From Yponomeuta sedellus (taxonomy: Eukaryota; Arthropoda; Insecta; Lepidoptera; Yponomeutidae): a DNA stretch of 64,000 nt. The stretch's first letter is position 1. Every line of letters begins with the position of its first letter. The stretch covers positions 7,427,473-7,491,472 of the forward strand of contig OW203724.1 in NCBI GenBank assembly GCA_934045075.1, given 5' to 3'. The notes beneath the pieces are model-generated. The model did not search any database. It was not told where the DNA came from and saw nothing but the letters and a program-made list of their open reading frames with translations. Positions 10,301 through 19,062 of the stretch are shown here, in pieces. The position numbers were made by a program, and so were the translations under genes.

Positions 10301-11164
10301 AAGCTAAGCTCACAGTAAAAATTCTTGATTCTTAGATCAGGTATCTTTTTACAAAATGGTTAAGCAATGTTGTAAGTTAGCAATTAGTCCCTTAATTGCC
10401 GTAGTTTCACAATGGTTGTAGATATTCATACATATTAGTCTTATCAGAATAATTTCATGGTGAACTTTTAGCAGTCAGGCTTTTTTTATTTATTTAGCAT
10501 GAAATTTCAAGCTTTTTTGATTCATAACTTTTAAATTATTTTTTACTACAATATGGCAGCAGACAACTGTATTTTCTTTTCATTGACATCATTTCTCATG
10601 TGACTATTGCCTTCAATTGCCATCATATTTGTCAAAATCAATCCTGTCAATTGGCCTCTATGTGGTCATAAAAGAACATAATAATATGTACAGGCAAAGG
10701 CCATGATTATACTTAGATATCAACCCTCGTATCTCCCCACTGCTGGGGCATGGGTCTCTTCCTGCAATGCAGGAAGGTTAGGCCATACTCCACCATGGGA
10801 GCCAAGTCTGGGTTGGTGGAGGATTGTAAGACAGTGATGAGCCTTACTGTCAGAAGTTATCAAGCCACCCATAGGACCTCTGAACTTAAGCCCTCTGAGC
10901 TTAACAACTACCATTACATGCCTTGCGGAGCACGGAAGCGCTCGGAAAACATGCCCCTAGCAGTAGTCACAGGACGGTCACCCATCCTGCACCTGACCGC
11001 GCCTGTTGCTTAACTCAAGTGATTGATTCCAATCAATTGGTTCGACTAGGCCACGAGAGCTACTTACACTTGATGGTGTGATACTGGGACGCCTTGTTGT
11101 TGGTGAAACTGGCCCCCAACTTGAGTTCTCTCACATTGTAGTTCAATCCATGTTTATCAGCCAT
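1152..11164 (-). CDS. Eaf: ELL-associated factor (EAF), six 5'-most coding exons; 3' end outside window
   Basis: Gene-level entry. EAF proteins bind ELL and stimulate RNA polymerase II elongation as part of little/super elongation complexes in the nucleus. Exons 11068-11164, 8966-9058, 7253-7391, 6194-6384, 4497-4677 and 1152-1357 join with matching phases (1,1,2,1,2) into 302 codons without a stop. Residues 1-109 form the conserved EAF N-terminal domain, with family hallmarks [33 protein letters not shown] and [14 protein letters not shown]. The remainder is a Gly/Ala/Pro-rich low-complexity region typical of an intrinsically disordered tail. The window already encodes more than a human-sized EAF (about 270 aa), as expected for the longer insect proteins. 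No stop is found, so the last exon or exons must lie left of base 1. The N-terminal identification is firm; exons 5 and 6 rest on phase, splice signals and composition. Confidence 0.92.
1562..2213. mobile_element. TA-flanked foldback MITE, about 650 bp
   Basis: Ends in CAGGGTGTCTCATTC and its reverse complement GAATGAGACACCCTG. The arms (about 1564-1838 and 1934-2211) are inverted copies of about 275 bases around a short centre. The element is flanked by TATA on both sides, consistent with a TA target duplication of the Tc1/mariner superfamily. It carries no ORF. Each arm contains a perfect pol III B-box-like GGTTCGATTCC. Confidence 0.85.
2240..2566 (-). other. Open frame of probable repeat origin
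   Basis: A 108-codon open frame on the minus strand ends in a Ser/Leu-rich stretch with [11 protein letters not shown]. It resembles a common lepidopteran transposon tail read through GAGTTCGACTCCACTTGGCC. No domain recognised; I do not regard it as a host gene. Confidence 0.2.
2637..3251 (+). mobile_element. Internally deleted mariner element with transposase N-terminus
   Basis: Imperfect inverted ends (CGAGACGAGGTCCAAAAG and, on the other strand, CGAGGGGAAGGCCAAAA) are flanked by TA. Inside, 2818-3081 encodes [20 protein letters not shown] followed by the PSKTTIYKW helix-turn-helix and [11 protein letters not shown] of mariner transposases. The frame then shifts: 3082-3140 still encodes [12 protein letters not shown] in another frame. 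The catalytic DD34D region is missing. A dead, 615-bp deletion derivative. Confidence 0.85.
3465..3545 (-). repeat. Fragment of reverse-oriented tRNA-derived SINE
   Basis: TTCACAACACAATCACTTG followed by the GGATATGGTAACCA block matches the copies at 52600 and 58195. Only the tail side is present. Confidence 0.55.
3834..4060 (+). pseudogene. THAP-type zinc-finger remnant, frameshifted
   Basis: Two overlapping frames together read [19 protein letters not shown], then [15 protein letters not shown], then [16 protein letters not shown]. This is the C-x4-C ... C-x2-H pattern of a THAP DNA-binding domain with the conserved Trp. The frame changes near 3960-4010, so it is broken. THAP domains occur in P-like and other DNA transposases; a transposon origin is likely but no catalytic part is seen. 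Confidence 0.6.
4051..4330 (+). repeat. Tandem duplication, two copies of about 140 bp
   Basis: TAAGTCCTATTATAATCAAT starts at 4051 and again near 4193. Each copy runs through ACATGGCGGGTAGCG to AAGATATTTTTTTAATTTG with only a few mismatches. It directly follows the THAP remnant, so the THAP element tail was duplicated. Confidence 0.85.
4497..4677 (-). CDS. Eaf: Eaf coding exon 5, Gly/Ala-rich
   Basis: Phase-compatible exon between acceptor TGTCACAG and donor GTGAGT. Encodes (Q)[13 protein letters not shown], a long GAGAG run, then [19 protein letters not shown]. The [10 protein letters not shown] stretch may correspond to the short conserved Arg/Ser/Pro motif in the disordered half of EAF proteins; that is inference. 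Open frames on other strands are composition shadows. Confidence 0.75.
5075..5495 (-). repeat. Dispersed repeat family R1, minus-strand copy
   Basis: R1 is a roughly 350-bp repeat present at least seven times here. Diagnostic blocks, read in its plus sense, are CCCACTGCTGGGGCACGGG, TCTTCCTGCATCGCAGGAAG, GGTTGGTGGAGGATTGTAAG and CTTGCGAAGCACGGAAGCGC. Its class is uncertain: no coding, no clear pol III boxes and no obvious terminal repeats. The open frame across it is non-coding. Confidence 0.75.
6194..6384 (-). CDS. Eaf: Eaf coding exon 4, start of Gly/Ala-rich tail
   Basis: Begins (R)[13 protein letters not shown], which continues the conserved KKTR motif in frame, then becomes a Gly/Ala alternation and ends [13 protein letters not shown]...GASHQ. 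Acceptor CTCACAG, donor GTAAGT. It is very GC-rich compared with the flanking introns. Similar-looking plus-strand open frames here are shadows of this exon. Confidence 0.85.
6555..7240 (+). pseudogene. Degenerate mariner transposase
   Basis: Pieces in shifting frames match mariner order: [20 protein letters not shown] (HTH), [20 protein letters not shown], then [20 protein letters not shown], then [25 protein letters not shown] sequence near the second catalytic Asp. Several stops and frameshifts break it. It is a different mariner lineage from the one at 2637 and lies in Eaf intron 3. Confidence 0.8.
7253..7391 (-). CDS. Eaf: Eaf coding exon 3
   Basis: Encodes (D)[19 protein letters not shown] followed by [19 protein letters not shown] and NIQVKKTR. 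This is the most conserved EAF segment. Acceptor CCGGCAG, donor GTTTGT, ends in phase 2 within an Arg codon. Confidence 0.95.
7420..7515 (-). repeat. Fragment of reverse-oriented tRNA-derived SINE
   Basis: AACTTCCACACAAAACAATCAC and the GATACTCTGTGAAATAT block match the better copy at 58195, just upstream of Eaf exon 3. Confidence 0.5.
7740..8960. other. Eaf intron 2, little recognised
   Basis: AT-rich unique-looking DNA. A perfect short hairpin TTTTTCAGTGC...GCACTGAAAAA lies near 8683-8706. No exon or mobile-element coding seen. Confidence 0.4.
8966..9058 (-). CDS. Eaf: Eaf coding exon 2
   Basis: After a TTTCAG acceptor it encodes (Y)[16 protein letters not shown] and then [11 protein letters not shown]. 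This is the YDFKPAS block and beta-strand region of the EAF domain. The donor is GTAAGC and phase 1 is left open. Confidence 0.95.
9152..9181. repeat. Short perfect hairpin TGTTAAGTGACA / TGTCACTTAACA
   Basis: A 12-base perfect inverted repeat with a short loop in Eaf intron 1, about 100 bases upstream of exon 2. No function assigned. Confidence 0.7.
9344..9420 (+). repeat. GT microsatellite
   Basis: An imperfect (GT)n tract with interruptions. Simple repeat in Eaf intron 1. Confidence 0.95.
9476..9710 (+). mobile_element. tRNA-like repeat family T1, inverted pair (partial minus copy joined to plus copy)
   Basis: The plus copy carries an A-box (TAGCTCAGTTGG) and a perfect B-box (GGTTCGAATC), folding as a tRNA with D-arm, anticodon stem and T-arm. 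It is followed by the T1 tail GCCTC...TAAATAGGTTTTT and GTCCTTAGCACGGGTTAGTG. At 9478-9520 a fragment of the same tail lies in reverse orientation, so this is a head-to-head partial dimer. T1 recurs at about 18.5, 33.6-34.4, 49.9-50.4 and 62.4 kb. Confidence 0.8.
9711..10690. other. Eaf intron 1, nothing recognised
   Basis: AT-rich sequence without exon signals, recognisable coding or clear repeats. Confidence 0.4.
10722..11060 (+). repeat. R1 repeat, plus-strand copy abutting the Eaf exon 1 donor
   Basis: Contains the R1 blocks CTGCTGGGGCATGGGTCTC, TCCTGCAATGCAGGAAG, GTTGGTGGAGGATTGTAAG and the terminal TTCGACTAGGCCACGAG. It ends within about 5 bases of the Eaf GTAAGT donor (11067-11062, minus strand). 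Confidence 0.85.
11068..11164 (-). CDS. Eaf: Eaf coding exon 1 (start codon)
   Basis: Encodes [17 protein letters not shown] and continues to HTIK, ending with one base of a split Tyr codon. The ATG is at 11164-11162 in an A-rich context. The donor GTAAGT occupies 11067-11062. An in-frame alignment to the family start (ELKLG...FHTIKYDFKP) supports this start. A dispersed repeat ends only a few bases beyond the donor. Confidence 0.93.
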
Positions 11165-11193
11165 TTTTTTTCTTTTGCTACTCCATAAAGTTG

Positions 11194-11846
11194 TCTGTTG
11201 ATGAAAAAAATCTTACATTTCCTGAATCGGAAAGGCACATTAAAATATAATAATTTATGAGATGAGTTTTAAGAACTCTTTTTGGTTTTAATGCAGTGGG
11301 CACAGTTTTGTGGAAAAGCAGAGGCATTTATTTGTCAATATTATGAAAAACTAGGCTCAGGAATATAGAGGTTACAAGTTTGAGTAATTATTTTAGTCAG
11401 TTTTTTTTTTACTTTGGTGTCAGGAACAGTTGTTGCAATGCAAGTATCTGCAAACAATTTATTTCACCTATTGATGTGATGATTTAGGGAAAAATCTACC
11501 AGTTTCAATTATCCTACCCTGAAGTAAGTGGAGTGCAAGGGGGTTTGGCTCGCACTTTGGCTGTACAACGACTCCGAGAGAATGCATTTGTTATAATATG
11601 ACGGTGATTTCTCAGATTATTTTATAAAATAGATTTACACTGCGATAAAATTGTCATAATTTCTTGTGCCACATTACAGTCCTAATAGCACCAGAATGCT
11701 TTCAAACTGTTATAGACCTAAAGTTTTCTAAACATAGATTGGAAAAACGAAGACTATTGAAAAGTTTAATGGTAGACGAAGGCTAAAATAGCTGAAATAT
11801 GGCAATGTAAGATAGGTAACAAAACACCACCACCACAATACTTACC
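11194..11846 (-). other. Eaf: Possible intron in the Eaf 5' UTR
   Basis: On the minus strand a strong donor (AAG then GTAAGTATT) lies just below 11846. A pyrimidine-rich acceptor ending CAACAG lies at 11195-11197, 30 bases before the Eaf start codon. Together they suggest a noncoding first exon above 11846 and a short second leader segment. That segment contains an upstream ATG followed two codons later by a stop (ATGGAGTAG), a minimal uORF. This is a prediction from splice signals only. Confidence 0.4.
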
Positions 11847-11849
11847 TTT

Positions 11850-12090
11850 CGATTTTCTAGCGTAGTAAAACGATCACTGCTATAATATTTTATGTACCAT
11901 GATCTGCAGCTACCTCTTAAGCTTCATTAAGGGAATTATGTGTACTTTATTCTATAGGATAATCCTAAAACTTGATCTAAAATACTTCCCACGACCTAGT
12001 TCCCAATTCCCATGATTTGACGTCTATCTGACGATACCGCCACCTAGTAAAAAAATGGAGAACTCAGGAGGAGAATTGTGAAACTGCCCT
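11850..12090. other. Upstream flank of Eaf
   Basis: Possible location of the Eaf promoter and first exon. No core promoter motif can be singled out. Confidence 0.3.
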
Positions 12091-12092
12091 CC

Positions 12093-12240
12093 TATTACGT
12101 AGCACTCCACTCTATCGAGTGAAGCATTTAGACGACTCCTAAGTGTCAAAAAATGTATGCATTTGACAGCCGGAGTAGCTTAAAAAAAAGCAAAAATCAA
12201 CGTCACTCAACTGAGTGGACCCTTACATAATAATGCCCCT
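12093..12240. mobile_element. 150-bp MITE-like repeat M150, copy 1
   Basis: Family blocks ATTACGTAGCACTCCACTC, GAAGCATTTAGACGACTCC and CATTTGACAGCCGGAGTAGC, ending CTTACATAATAATGCCCC. Repeated at 12287, 12797 (truncated) and 27174. No coding. Confidence 0.8.
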
Positions 12241-12286
12241 TGTGTAAGTACTAGATACTTCATTTCATTCACCTTAAACCTCAGCC

Positions 12287-12437
12287 CTCCCATTACGTAG
12301 CACTCCACTCTATCGAGTGAAGCATTTAGACGACTCCTGAGTGTCAAAAAATGTGTGCATTTGACAGCCGGAGTAGCTTAAAAAAAAGTAAAAATTAACG
12401 TCACTCAACTCAGTGAATACTTACATAATAATGCCCC
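12287..12437. mobile_element. M150 repeat, copy 2 (tandem duplicate of copy 1)
   Basis: Nearly identical to copy 1. The flank CTTCATTTCATTCAC also occurs after both copies, so a unit of about 195 bp was duplicated in tandem. A 107-bp foldback then interrupted the second flank. Confidence 0.8.
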
Positions 12438-12439
12438 TG

Positions 12440-12546
12440 GTAGAGTGCGTTTCACGAAATAAGACCTTTGGATTCAGTAAATATAGTCCTTACTACATGG
12501 TGATAAGAATTTATTGAAAGTTACTTTAATGTGAAACGCACTCTAC
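12440..12546. mobile_element. Small foldback MITE, 107 bp
   Basis: Begins GTAGAGTGCGTTTCAC and ends with the exact reverse complement GTGAAACGCACTCTAC. Inserted in the tandem copy of the M150 flank. TA next to the inner GAGTGCG ends suggests a Tc1/mariner-type target. Confidence 0.8.
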
Positions 12547-12554
12547 TACTTCAT

Positions 12555-12780
12555 TTCATTCACTTTCAACCCTCAGAATAAGAACTAATTCTGAGTTTCA
12601 ACCTCAGAACAATATAACAATATATTGTTAAGAGGGAGGGAAAAAGGATTTCTGAGCTCAGAACACAGAACCAATAAATCAAGCTCAGAATAGTGTTCAT
12701 ACTTCATACACGTGTTCATAATATTGTTCTCTCAGAACAGTTATTGTTCTGAGATTGTTCTGCGATTCTAATGGACCCAG
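12555..12780. repeat. Cluster of CTCAGAAC / GTTCTGAG motifs
   Basis: At least seven occurrences of CTCAGAA(C/T) or its reverse complement within about 220 bases, in both orientations, with a perfect AACAATATATTGTT palindrome among them. It may be a foldback centre or a binding-site cluster; nothing further can be said. Confidence 0.5.
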
Positions 12781-12796
12781 TACACAAAGGCCTGCA

Positions 12797-12906
12797 CTCC
12801 TATTACGTAGCACTCCACTCTATCAAGTGAAGCATTTAGACGACTCCTAAGTGTCAAAAAATCTATGCATTGTAGGTTAACTCAGTGGATACTTACGTAA
12901 TAATGA
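12797..12906. mobile_element. M150 repeat, copy 3, internally truncated
   Basis: Matches the first 85 bases of M150, then jumps to CTCAGTGGATACTTACGTAA. Confidence 0.7.
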
Positions 12907-12919
12907 CCATGCTTTGCCA

Positions 12920-13330
12920 TTCACAACTGTAGGCCACGATCACTTGGTGTTTACACAATGGCGCATGACTCATTGCTGTCTGGCAAACCACTTGCGATGG
13001 ACGTGGAAGTAATTGCGGCTGCAGCTATTTGTTTATTTACTACTTATTTATTTATTTACTAGTATTACAGAAGTATGAACAACAACAGTGATTAAAAAAA
13101 ATGGCGCTAAAGGCGCAAAATTACGGGCTCAGATAGATATAAATCAATAAACTTGAAGGTCTATTGATTTGTCTTCATTGTTCCGCTATAAGGACATTAT
13201 GAGCGATTTATAATTCAGGTCATTTTACAAAAAATCATCGCAATAAAAAAAGTACTCTATGGCTATCCCGGTCTGCGGTCGGTGACGAACAGAACGATGG
13301 GCCACTGTGTAAACATGGTTGGGCCACGCT
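12920..13330. mobile_element. Foldback element F1, partial copy
   Basis: Shares CATTGCTGTCTGGCAAACCA, GATGGACGTGGAAGTAATTG and AAAATTACGGGCTCAGAT with the F1 copy at 31799-32291. The end with ACGATGGGCCACTGTGTAA is also shared. No ORF. Confidence 0.65.
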
Positions 13331-13334
13331 CAAG

Positions 13335-15980
13335 GGGTAGCAGTAACTTCGCAGAAACCTTCGACAGTAATGCTGTCTTGCTTTCGCTAACCAACCTTCC
13401 ATAAGAAAAAAAGAGATGGCACTACGTTTATCAATGCACCGATTTCAAGGTGCGTACAGGCCCTTCTGTCAAACGCTACCGACTAGGGATAGGCCTAACT
13501 CTCCATCGATATCGATAGAAACGTTGAAAAAATGAAGACACCTTGGATCAAATCATGTAATTAATTAAAATAAATTGCTTTGTATATAAGTTTTACATCA
13601 TTTTTAAAAAGAAACACTTTTTTATACAAAATAGTTAATTTACGTCAACATAATACTCCATCTCAGATTTCTTCCTGAAGGCCTATGTTTCAGAATAGAA
13701 TCCGTAACGACGTCCATAATGACGTTACGTTTCTTCTTCCCATTTAGTAAAAATACAGATCGAGCTAAGACCTTGTATTAAAAAGTTACCAAAACATTAT
13801 ACTCTATGTTTATCTTGCAATGAAATTTGAAAAGGAAAAAAACTATTGCTAATATTGACTAGGTAAATCCATCTTCGACCGCAATCTGTCGCGTTAAAGT
13901 AAAAGTTGCCCGCAAAACGTATTTAATTATCACCAGTATTATATTATTATTGCAAGTAATAATTCAGTAATTCGATGGATACAATAATTTGATGTGTCAA
14001 GTGATGAATTGTGATATTTGAATACGTTTCGTTGACAGATTTTAGACAGCAGGTATAGGGGTTGATGACCACATCAACGAAGGAATCAACGTCATCAACG
14101 TCAGGCTGCAGTAAATTTGATCAAGAAAGAAGAATATGACCGTGGCATTGGCAGATAACAGAAATTTTTGCTCACTTCCCATGTTCAGTACTGACCTGAA
14201 AACAAACAGAAACTTTAAATAAAGGCGTACCTACAAAAGAGAGCTGCTTAAATAATAACATATTCCACTTTAAAACACTTTTTTTTAGATCTCTTTATAA
14301 AAGCTATTTGGGTTATAAGCTACGTCTATTATTGGCTGATCCTGATAAAGTAATTACATACTTTGAAGTAAGGTACAATTTGCATCTATATAGTCAGATA
14401 ATTATGTTTTGCAGTAAGGTGATCACCACAAAATTTATTAATTGTGAAACTAACAGCTTTGACGTCCATTCATTTAACATTTTGTTTTTACCTTTCAACC
14501 TTTCTTTATCTATGATTTACACTGTTGGAGAGATGGTTTTTTGTGGGTAAGTCTATGGTAGTTTGTATTGTCGTTGGGTGAGATTTAAATTCAAGACAAA
14601 CATAAAACATTGATGGGGTTTGGAAAACAAATTGTTTACACGTAGAAGTCTTAATATAAGCAACATCGTGATGTGGGAAATGCGGGCTTGTTTTTTGATA
14701 TTATCAATTCTCATATCACACTGTTTACCTATTACGATTTAGAAATACTGAAATAAAGATAAACTGTTAAATGAATTAAATGGATGAAGGCACCACTCGG
14801 ATGCTGTGGTGCCTGGGACACTGTTTGGAAGTAGTAGACTTTACTAAAGAAGTATGGTAAAGAAAAAAAAATTGTAAGTTTTCGTAGTTATTTTTGTTAT
14901 GCTCGAATACAAAATAAACTCCTGAGAGCATCCTATTCTGTAAAAACATGTGATAAGTGTATATTAAAAGGTAGAGATAAACATTCTGTAACAAATATTT
15001 AACTTTCTTACCATTACTTCCATTTTTACTGGTCTAAGGTGGGCACCACATCTTCCTTCAGGAGTGTTCGCAATAAGTTTCTTTGTCCAAATCACTCGGG
15101 TCTAAAGTGCAGTTTACAGACGTTTTTGTCCTGTTTCTTATTTCTGCGTTTTGCGTGCTTTTGCTTCCATTTATCAATTTGGGAAAACTTGAACAAGAAG
15201 AAACAATGGATTATGTACTAAGAAGGTGTGATGAACAAGTATCGACTATACTACTGCTGAGGCGAATTTTCATCGACCATGCTTTTGCCATCCCTTCACT
15301 AGTACAACCTACAATTGGATTGGTTTATTTTCCTAATTTTAGGGCGTAGAAGGGTTCTAGAAGCAACAATTACGGTAATTTTGGTTAATGAGTCATTAGG
15401 AAGTTTAGTTACAAAGTGATATTTTATCCGTTGGTCCTTTTACGCGAGAAAACGTAGGTGCCCAAAAAACCGACAACCTGTCCGATTGCGCGCCACGATA
15501 GGCCTTTATTAATATTTTTAGATCGAGTCGGTTGTTTGACAATAACAAAAGTCATTTTCTGAAATAATGTTGCCAGATTAATTTCACTAGTGTTTGCAAC
15601 AAGTGATTGGTTACGTAAAATCATTCATTAGTTTCGTTCAAGACGAAATAAAAATATTAAAACTTTCTACGTTTTAGCAAATTACGATTAGGACGAGTTC
15701 CATTTTCGAATTGCACCTTCCCCGGAACAATGCCATTTACAAAGGACATGCTGATTCACGCCCTCCATGGTCCGAGCTTCTTAGTATTATTCCACTGTCT
15801 TCAACCGGAACAATATCGGCCTTCAATTGTTTTTGAGGAAAGTATTTCATTCGGCTCCTTACCACTGGTCTGAGTGCACGAATGTTTTCATTGCGGACGC
15901 GATTTCTTGTTATTATTATTGTTGAGTTTTTTTTGTTGCAATTTGTCGGTTAAGTTTTGTTACGTTGTTTTTGAAGACAA
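13335..15980. other. Intergenic DNA between Eaf and Pcmt, mostly unrecognised
   Basis: AT-rich with no supported gene. Open frames at 14308-14550 and 15083-15349 lack recognisable domains. Bases 15455-15500 repeat a 45-base segment of the F1 element (AAAAACCGACAACCTGTCCG) seen near 32168. Confidence 0.35.
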
Positions 15981-15989
15981 GGTGCTATG

Positions 15990-16062
15990 GCGCTCATTAG
16001 GGGAGGGCTATGTCCAGCAGTGGACTAGTATAGCCTGACGATGACGATGATGACGGTGTTTT
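15990..16062 (+). repeat. LINE 3' tail fragment
   Basis: GGCTATGTCCAGCAGTGGAC followed by GACGATGACGATGATGACG is the typical 3' end of an insect non-LTR element with a GAT-repeat tail. Compare 60262-60378. Confidence 0.6.
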
Positions 16063-16126
16063 TTGTTGAGTTCTATTAAGTTGTGTTTGTGGTTATTGTT
16101 AAGTTTGTTGCTCACTGACCATCAGG

Positions 16127-16826
16127 ATGGAACCTCAACCTGGTTTCTCCACGGAACACAATTTCCCATCTCCCAAGAAAAAAAGACGACCATCTGCTTT
16201 CACCGTGACTGAAAAAGAAATGATTCGCAACGTATACAAATATGTATTCGATTTGTTCTCATCAACTTTAATACCGGGGTTAGAATATCCTACCCAAAAA
16301 GCCTGTTTCATCCCCTACCCCTCCAGAAAAGTGGAATTACTGCCTACGATGTCTTGGATTAAAGCAAGAATACAGGAGTGGCTAACAAGCAAAAACTTAT
16401 CATTCGATGCAACTTATGTAAAAGCCACTCTAATGGATATCGTTAGGCAGAACAAAGAACTTTGCCTCAACAAATATGCTGTGCATAAGATGGCAGCGGA
16501 GCACGGTGTCACTGTCTTACGCCTACCCCATTCGCCTATACCATTGCGAACTTATTCCCATTGATCTGGTATGGGCGCAGGTAAAAGGTCATGTGGCCAT
16601 GAATAACAAAACATTCAAAATGGCGGAGGTAAAATCGCTCTTAGAAGAAGGGTTAAGAAAAGTAACCGCCCAAAAATGGAGTGACTGTGTGTCTCACGCG
16701 ATCAAGGAAGAAGACAAAATGTGCAATCTCGACCACCTCATTGACGGCGTTATTGATGAATTTGTCATAAATTTAAATGAATCAAGTACCAGTGAATCAA
16801 GTGCCAGTGACATTTCCGATCATTAA
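16127..16826 (+). pseudogene. DDE (IS630/Tc1-like) transposase remnant, core deleted and frameshifted
   Basis: The first frame (16127-16564) starts MEPQPGFSTEHNF with a basic KKKRR patch, then jumps to the C-terminal part: IPYPSRKVELLPTMSWIKAR, QEWLTSKNLSFDATYVKA, MAAEHGVTVLRLP. The second frame takes over at about 16535: YHCELIPIDLVWAQVKGHVA, VKSLLEEGLRKVTAQKWSDC, EEDKMCNLDHLIDG and an acidic Ser-rich end. LRLPPYH..LNPIE..WA..KG surrounds the third catalytic residue in this family. The HTH and first two catalytic Asp are missing and a frameshift splits the rest, so it is not functional. Confidence 0.75.
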
Positions 16827-17224
16827 ATTAATTTAATTTAAGCCAGGTTATTTTCGTGGTACCAATCATTTGCCCCTTATATTTAAACATCGCTAACATG
16901 ATTTTCTACAATCTTTTGCATACGTTTTTTTTTAATTGTTAATAATTTTGTTAATTCAAAAATATAAGAATCACTTCTATTTGTTATAATTTTTGCTTGA
17001 GATAAGTAATATAACTAATAATAGGTCAATAATCGTTCATTCGTAAACTAAAATAATTTAAAGAACAAAAATAAATAAGTCATTCGTTCACCGAGTGAAT
17101 GAACTGAAAAAATGTTTAGTACATCACTCTCAGTTTTTTTTTGTTGTCTGACAACACAGTAAACGTCAGTCGGCCGACTCTATAGGTCCTATAGGTCTCT
17201 ATAAATAGAACTATAGGTCCACCA

Positions 17225-17295
17225 CTACCGTAGAGTAGATTACGGCCACTACACACCATTGCCCTGTGTACACATTGGCAATGGCGAGCAGTGGG
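17225..17295. mobile_element. F1 foldback fragment, left of a hAT-like insertion
   Basis: CACACCATTGCCCTGTGTACA and GCAATGGCGAGCAGTGGG match the terminal arm of F1. It continues after the insertion at 20456 with GCAGTGGGCCAGTATGGGCC. Confidence 0.7.
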
Positions 17296-18457
17296 TAGAG
17301 TTGTGATTCTACCCGGGTATTTACCCGAAATGGGTAGATTCGCGGGAATATTCCCATTGAATCTACCCGACGGTTATTATGAGGGTAAATACGTTTATTG
17401 GTGTTTTCGTTCGCTAAAATAGATTGCATTACCGTTAAATCCATTTTTACTCACGAGCCTCAGGACTAAATTCAATATCTTTCATTCTTTTTTGACGAAA
17501 GAACGAAATAAGTATATTTCAAGAAAATAAAATTTTTGTGATGGAATTATTTCATGAATTATTGAGAGATTGTTAAAGATTCTTACTTAGTAATCATCCG
17601 CCCGAGAGTAAATAACCATAAATACCAGTTTCTACTGAGTTTTTAACGAAAACTGACAGTAAATATTTTTAATTTGTTTTTTACAGTAAAATCTTTAAGT
17701 TAGGGTCTTATTTGATCGGTATTGATGAGATCTTTAATTAAACTTGAGGAGCATGGTCTGATGATAGCGCTGGAAGGTGTGTATAGGATCTCCTCAACGA
17801 ATAGCAGCAGACCATTTGAGTTTGTACTTATTCGATTAGTATTTATGAGATCTTTGTTGAAACTTGGTGACAAGTTCTTAGATGGCACAGCAAAGTACCC
17901 AAATTCTAGTGCCATCATCAGACCCTTCAGACACTAGATCTTCACAACGGATAGTAGGAAACTATTCGAGTTTCGCCTTATTTAATCTGTATTATTGAGA
18001 TATTTAGCAGAACTTTCTGATAAGATCGGTCTCCTAAACGGAGAACCTAGAATGATTCATAGATTTCAGGATCTCCTAAACGGAGAACCTAGAATGATTC
18101 ATATTCATTTATTTTATGATATTCATTTATTTGATTTCAATAAAATCAAATTATTACACACCCGTATCGCGTACGCAGAGATCAGCGTTTGCCACTTGCC
18201 ATGATCCTGACAGATCTTTTTCGCTTTATCAACATTTGTTACTAAAAATCAAATTATTGAAATATTTTTGCAGTATTTCAAAAGTTTGTCTCAAATAATG
18301 GAGTCCTAGTAAAGAATAAATATTGAATTATATTTCAATTGGGTCAGAAACTTTTTTTACATTATTGTATTATCATTTGATTTCACTATAAACATGGCAA
18401 CATTGACAAAGGATAAATAACAAAATTTCTGTTTGCTCAAATAAGTCATTAACTTAT

Positions 18458-18600
18458 GAACCTATTTAGAGGCTAAAAATTTTACCCATGCCGGGATTCG
18501 AACCCGCGACTTCTGGCTATCCGTGCCAGCGCTCTTTCCAACTGAGCTAATGGGCGACTCACCGGCATCAGTGAAATTTCGAACCTCTCTGTACAATATT
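18458..18600 (-). mobile_element. T1 tRNA-like repeat, minus copy
   Basis: Reverse complement of the T1 consensus with intact A- and B-boxes (GGTTCGAATCC on the minus strand). Inside the hAT-like foldback, left of its centre. Confidence 0.8.
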
Positions 18601-18726
18601 CTCTGTATTACGTAGAGGGAGCTACATCTGGCAAAGTAATTTGCATCACTTGCAGCCCTGTGTACCTACTTTGCAATTATTGCAACACATGATTATACTA
18701 TTTTTATTTTTAATGCACTAAGCCAT

Positions 18727-18845
18727 GCTAAGGACAATTTTAAAAACCTATTTAGAGGCTAAAAACGAACCCGTGACTTCTGGCTATCCGTGCCAGCGCT
18801 CTTTGCAATTGAGCTAATAATGGGCGACTCACCTAACTGCAAAGT
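18727..18845 (-). mobile_element. T1 tRNA-like repeat, partial minus copy
   Basis: AAAACCTATTTAGAGGCTAAAA runs straight into AACCCGTGACTTCTGGCTAT with the T-arm truncated. Confidence 0.7.
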
Positions 18846-18919
18846 AGGTTCTACCCGGGGCTGCAAGTGATGCAAATTACTTCAGCCAGATGTCGCTACC
18901 TGTACGTAATACAGAGAAT

Positions 18920-19062
18920 AGTGTAAAGAGGTTCGAAATTTCACTGATGCCGGTGAGTCGCCCATTAGCTCAGTTGGAAAGAGCGCTAGCATGGATAGCC
19001 AGAGGTCGCGGGTTCGAATCCCCGCATGGGTGGAATTCTTAGCCTCTAAATAGGTTCATAAG
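18920..19062 (+). mobile_element. T1 tRNA-like repeat, plus copy
   Basis: CATTAGCTCAGTTGGAAAGA and GCGGGTTCGAATCCCCGC are intact. The 5-bp anticodon-type stem and T-arm form. Pairs with the minus copy at 18458 as an inverted dimer. Confidence 0.8.

Noticed and set aside
15083..15349. Start of a Harbinger-type transposase (Leu-rich N-terminus)
   Set aside because: The resemblance is weak and no catalytic segment or inverted ends were found.
18920..19040. Functional tRNA gene
   Set aside because: The cloverleaf and boxes form, but the base before the anticodon is C not T, the acceptor stem is imperfect, and the unit is one of many copies with fixed non-tRNA flanks.
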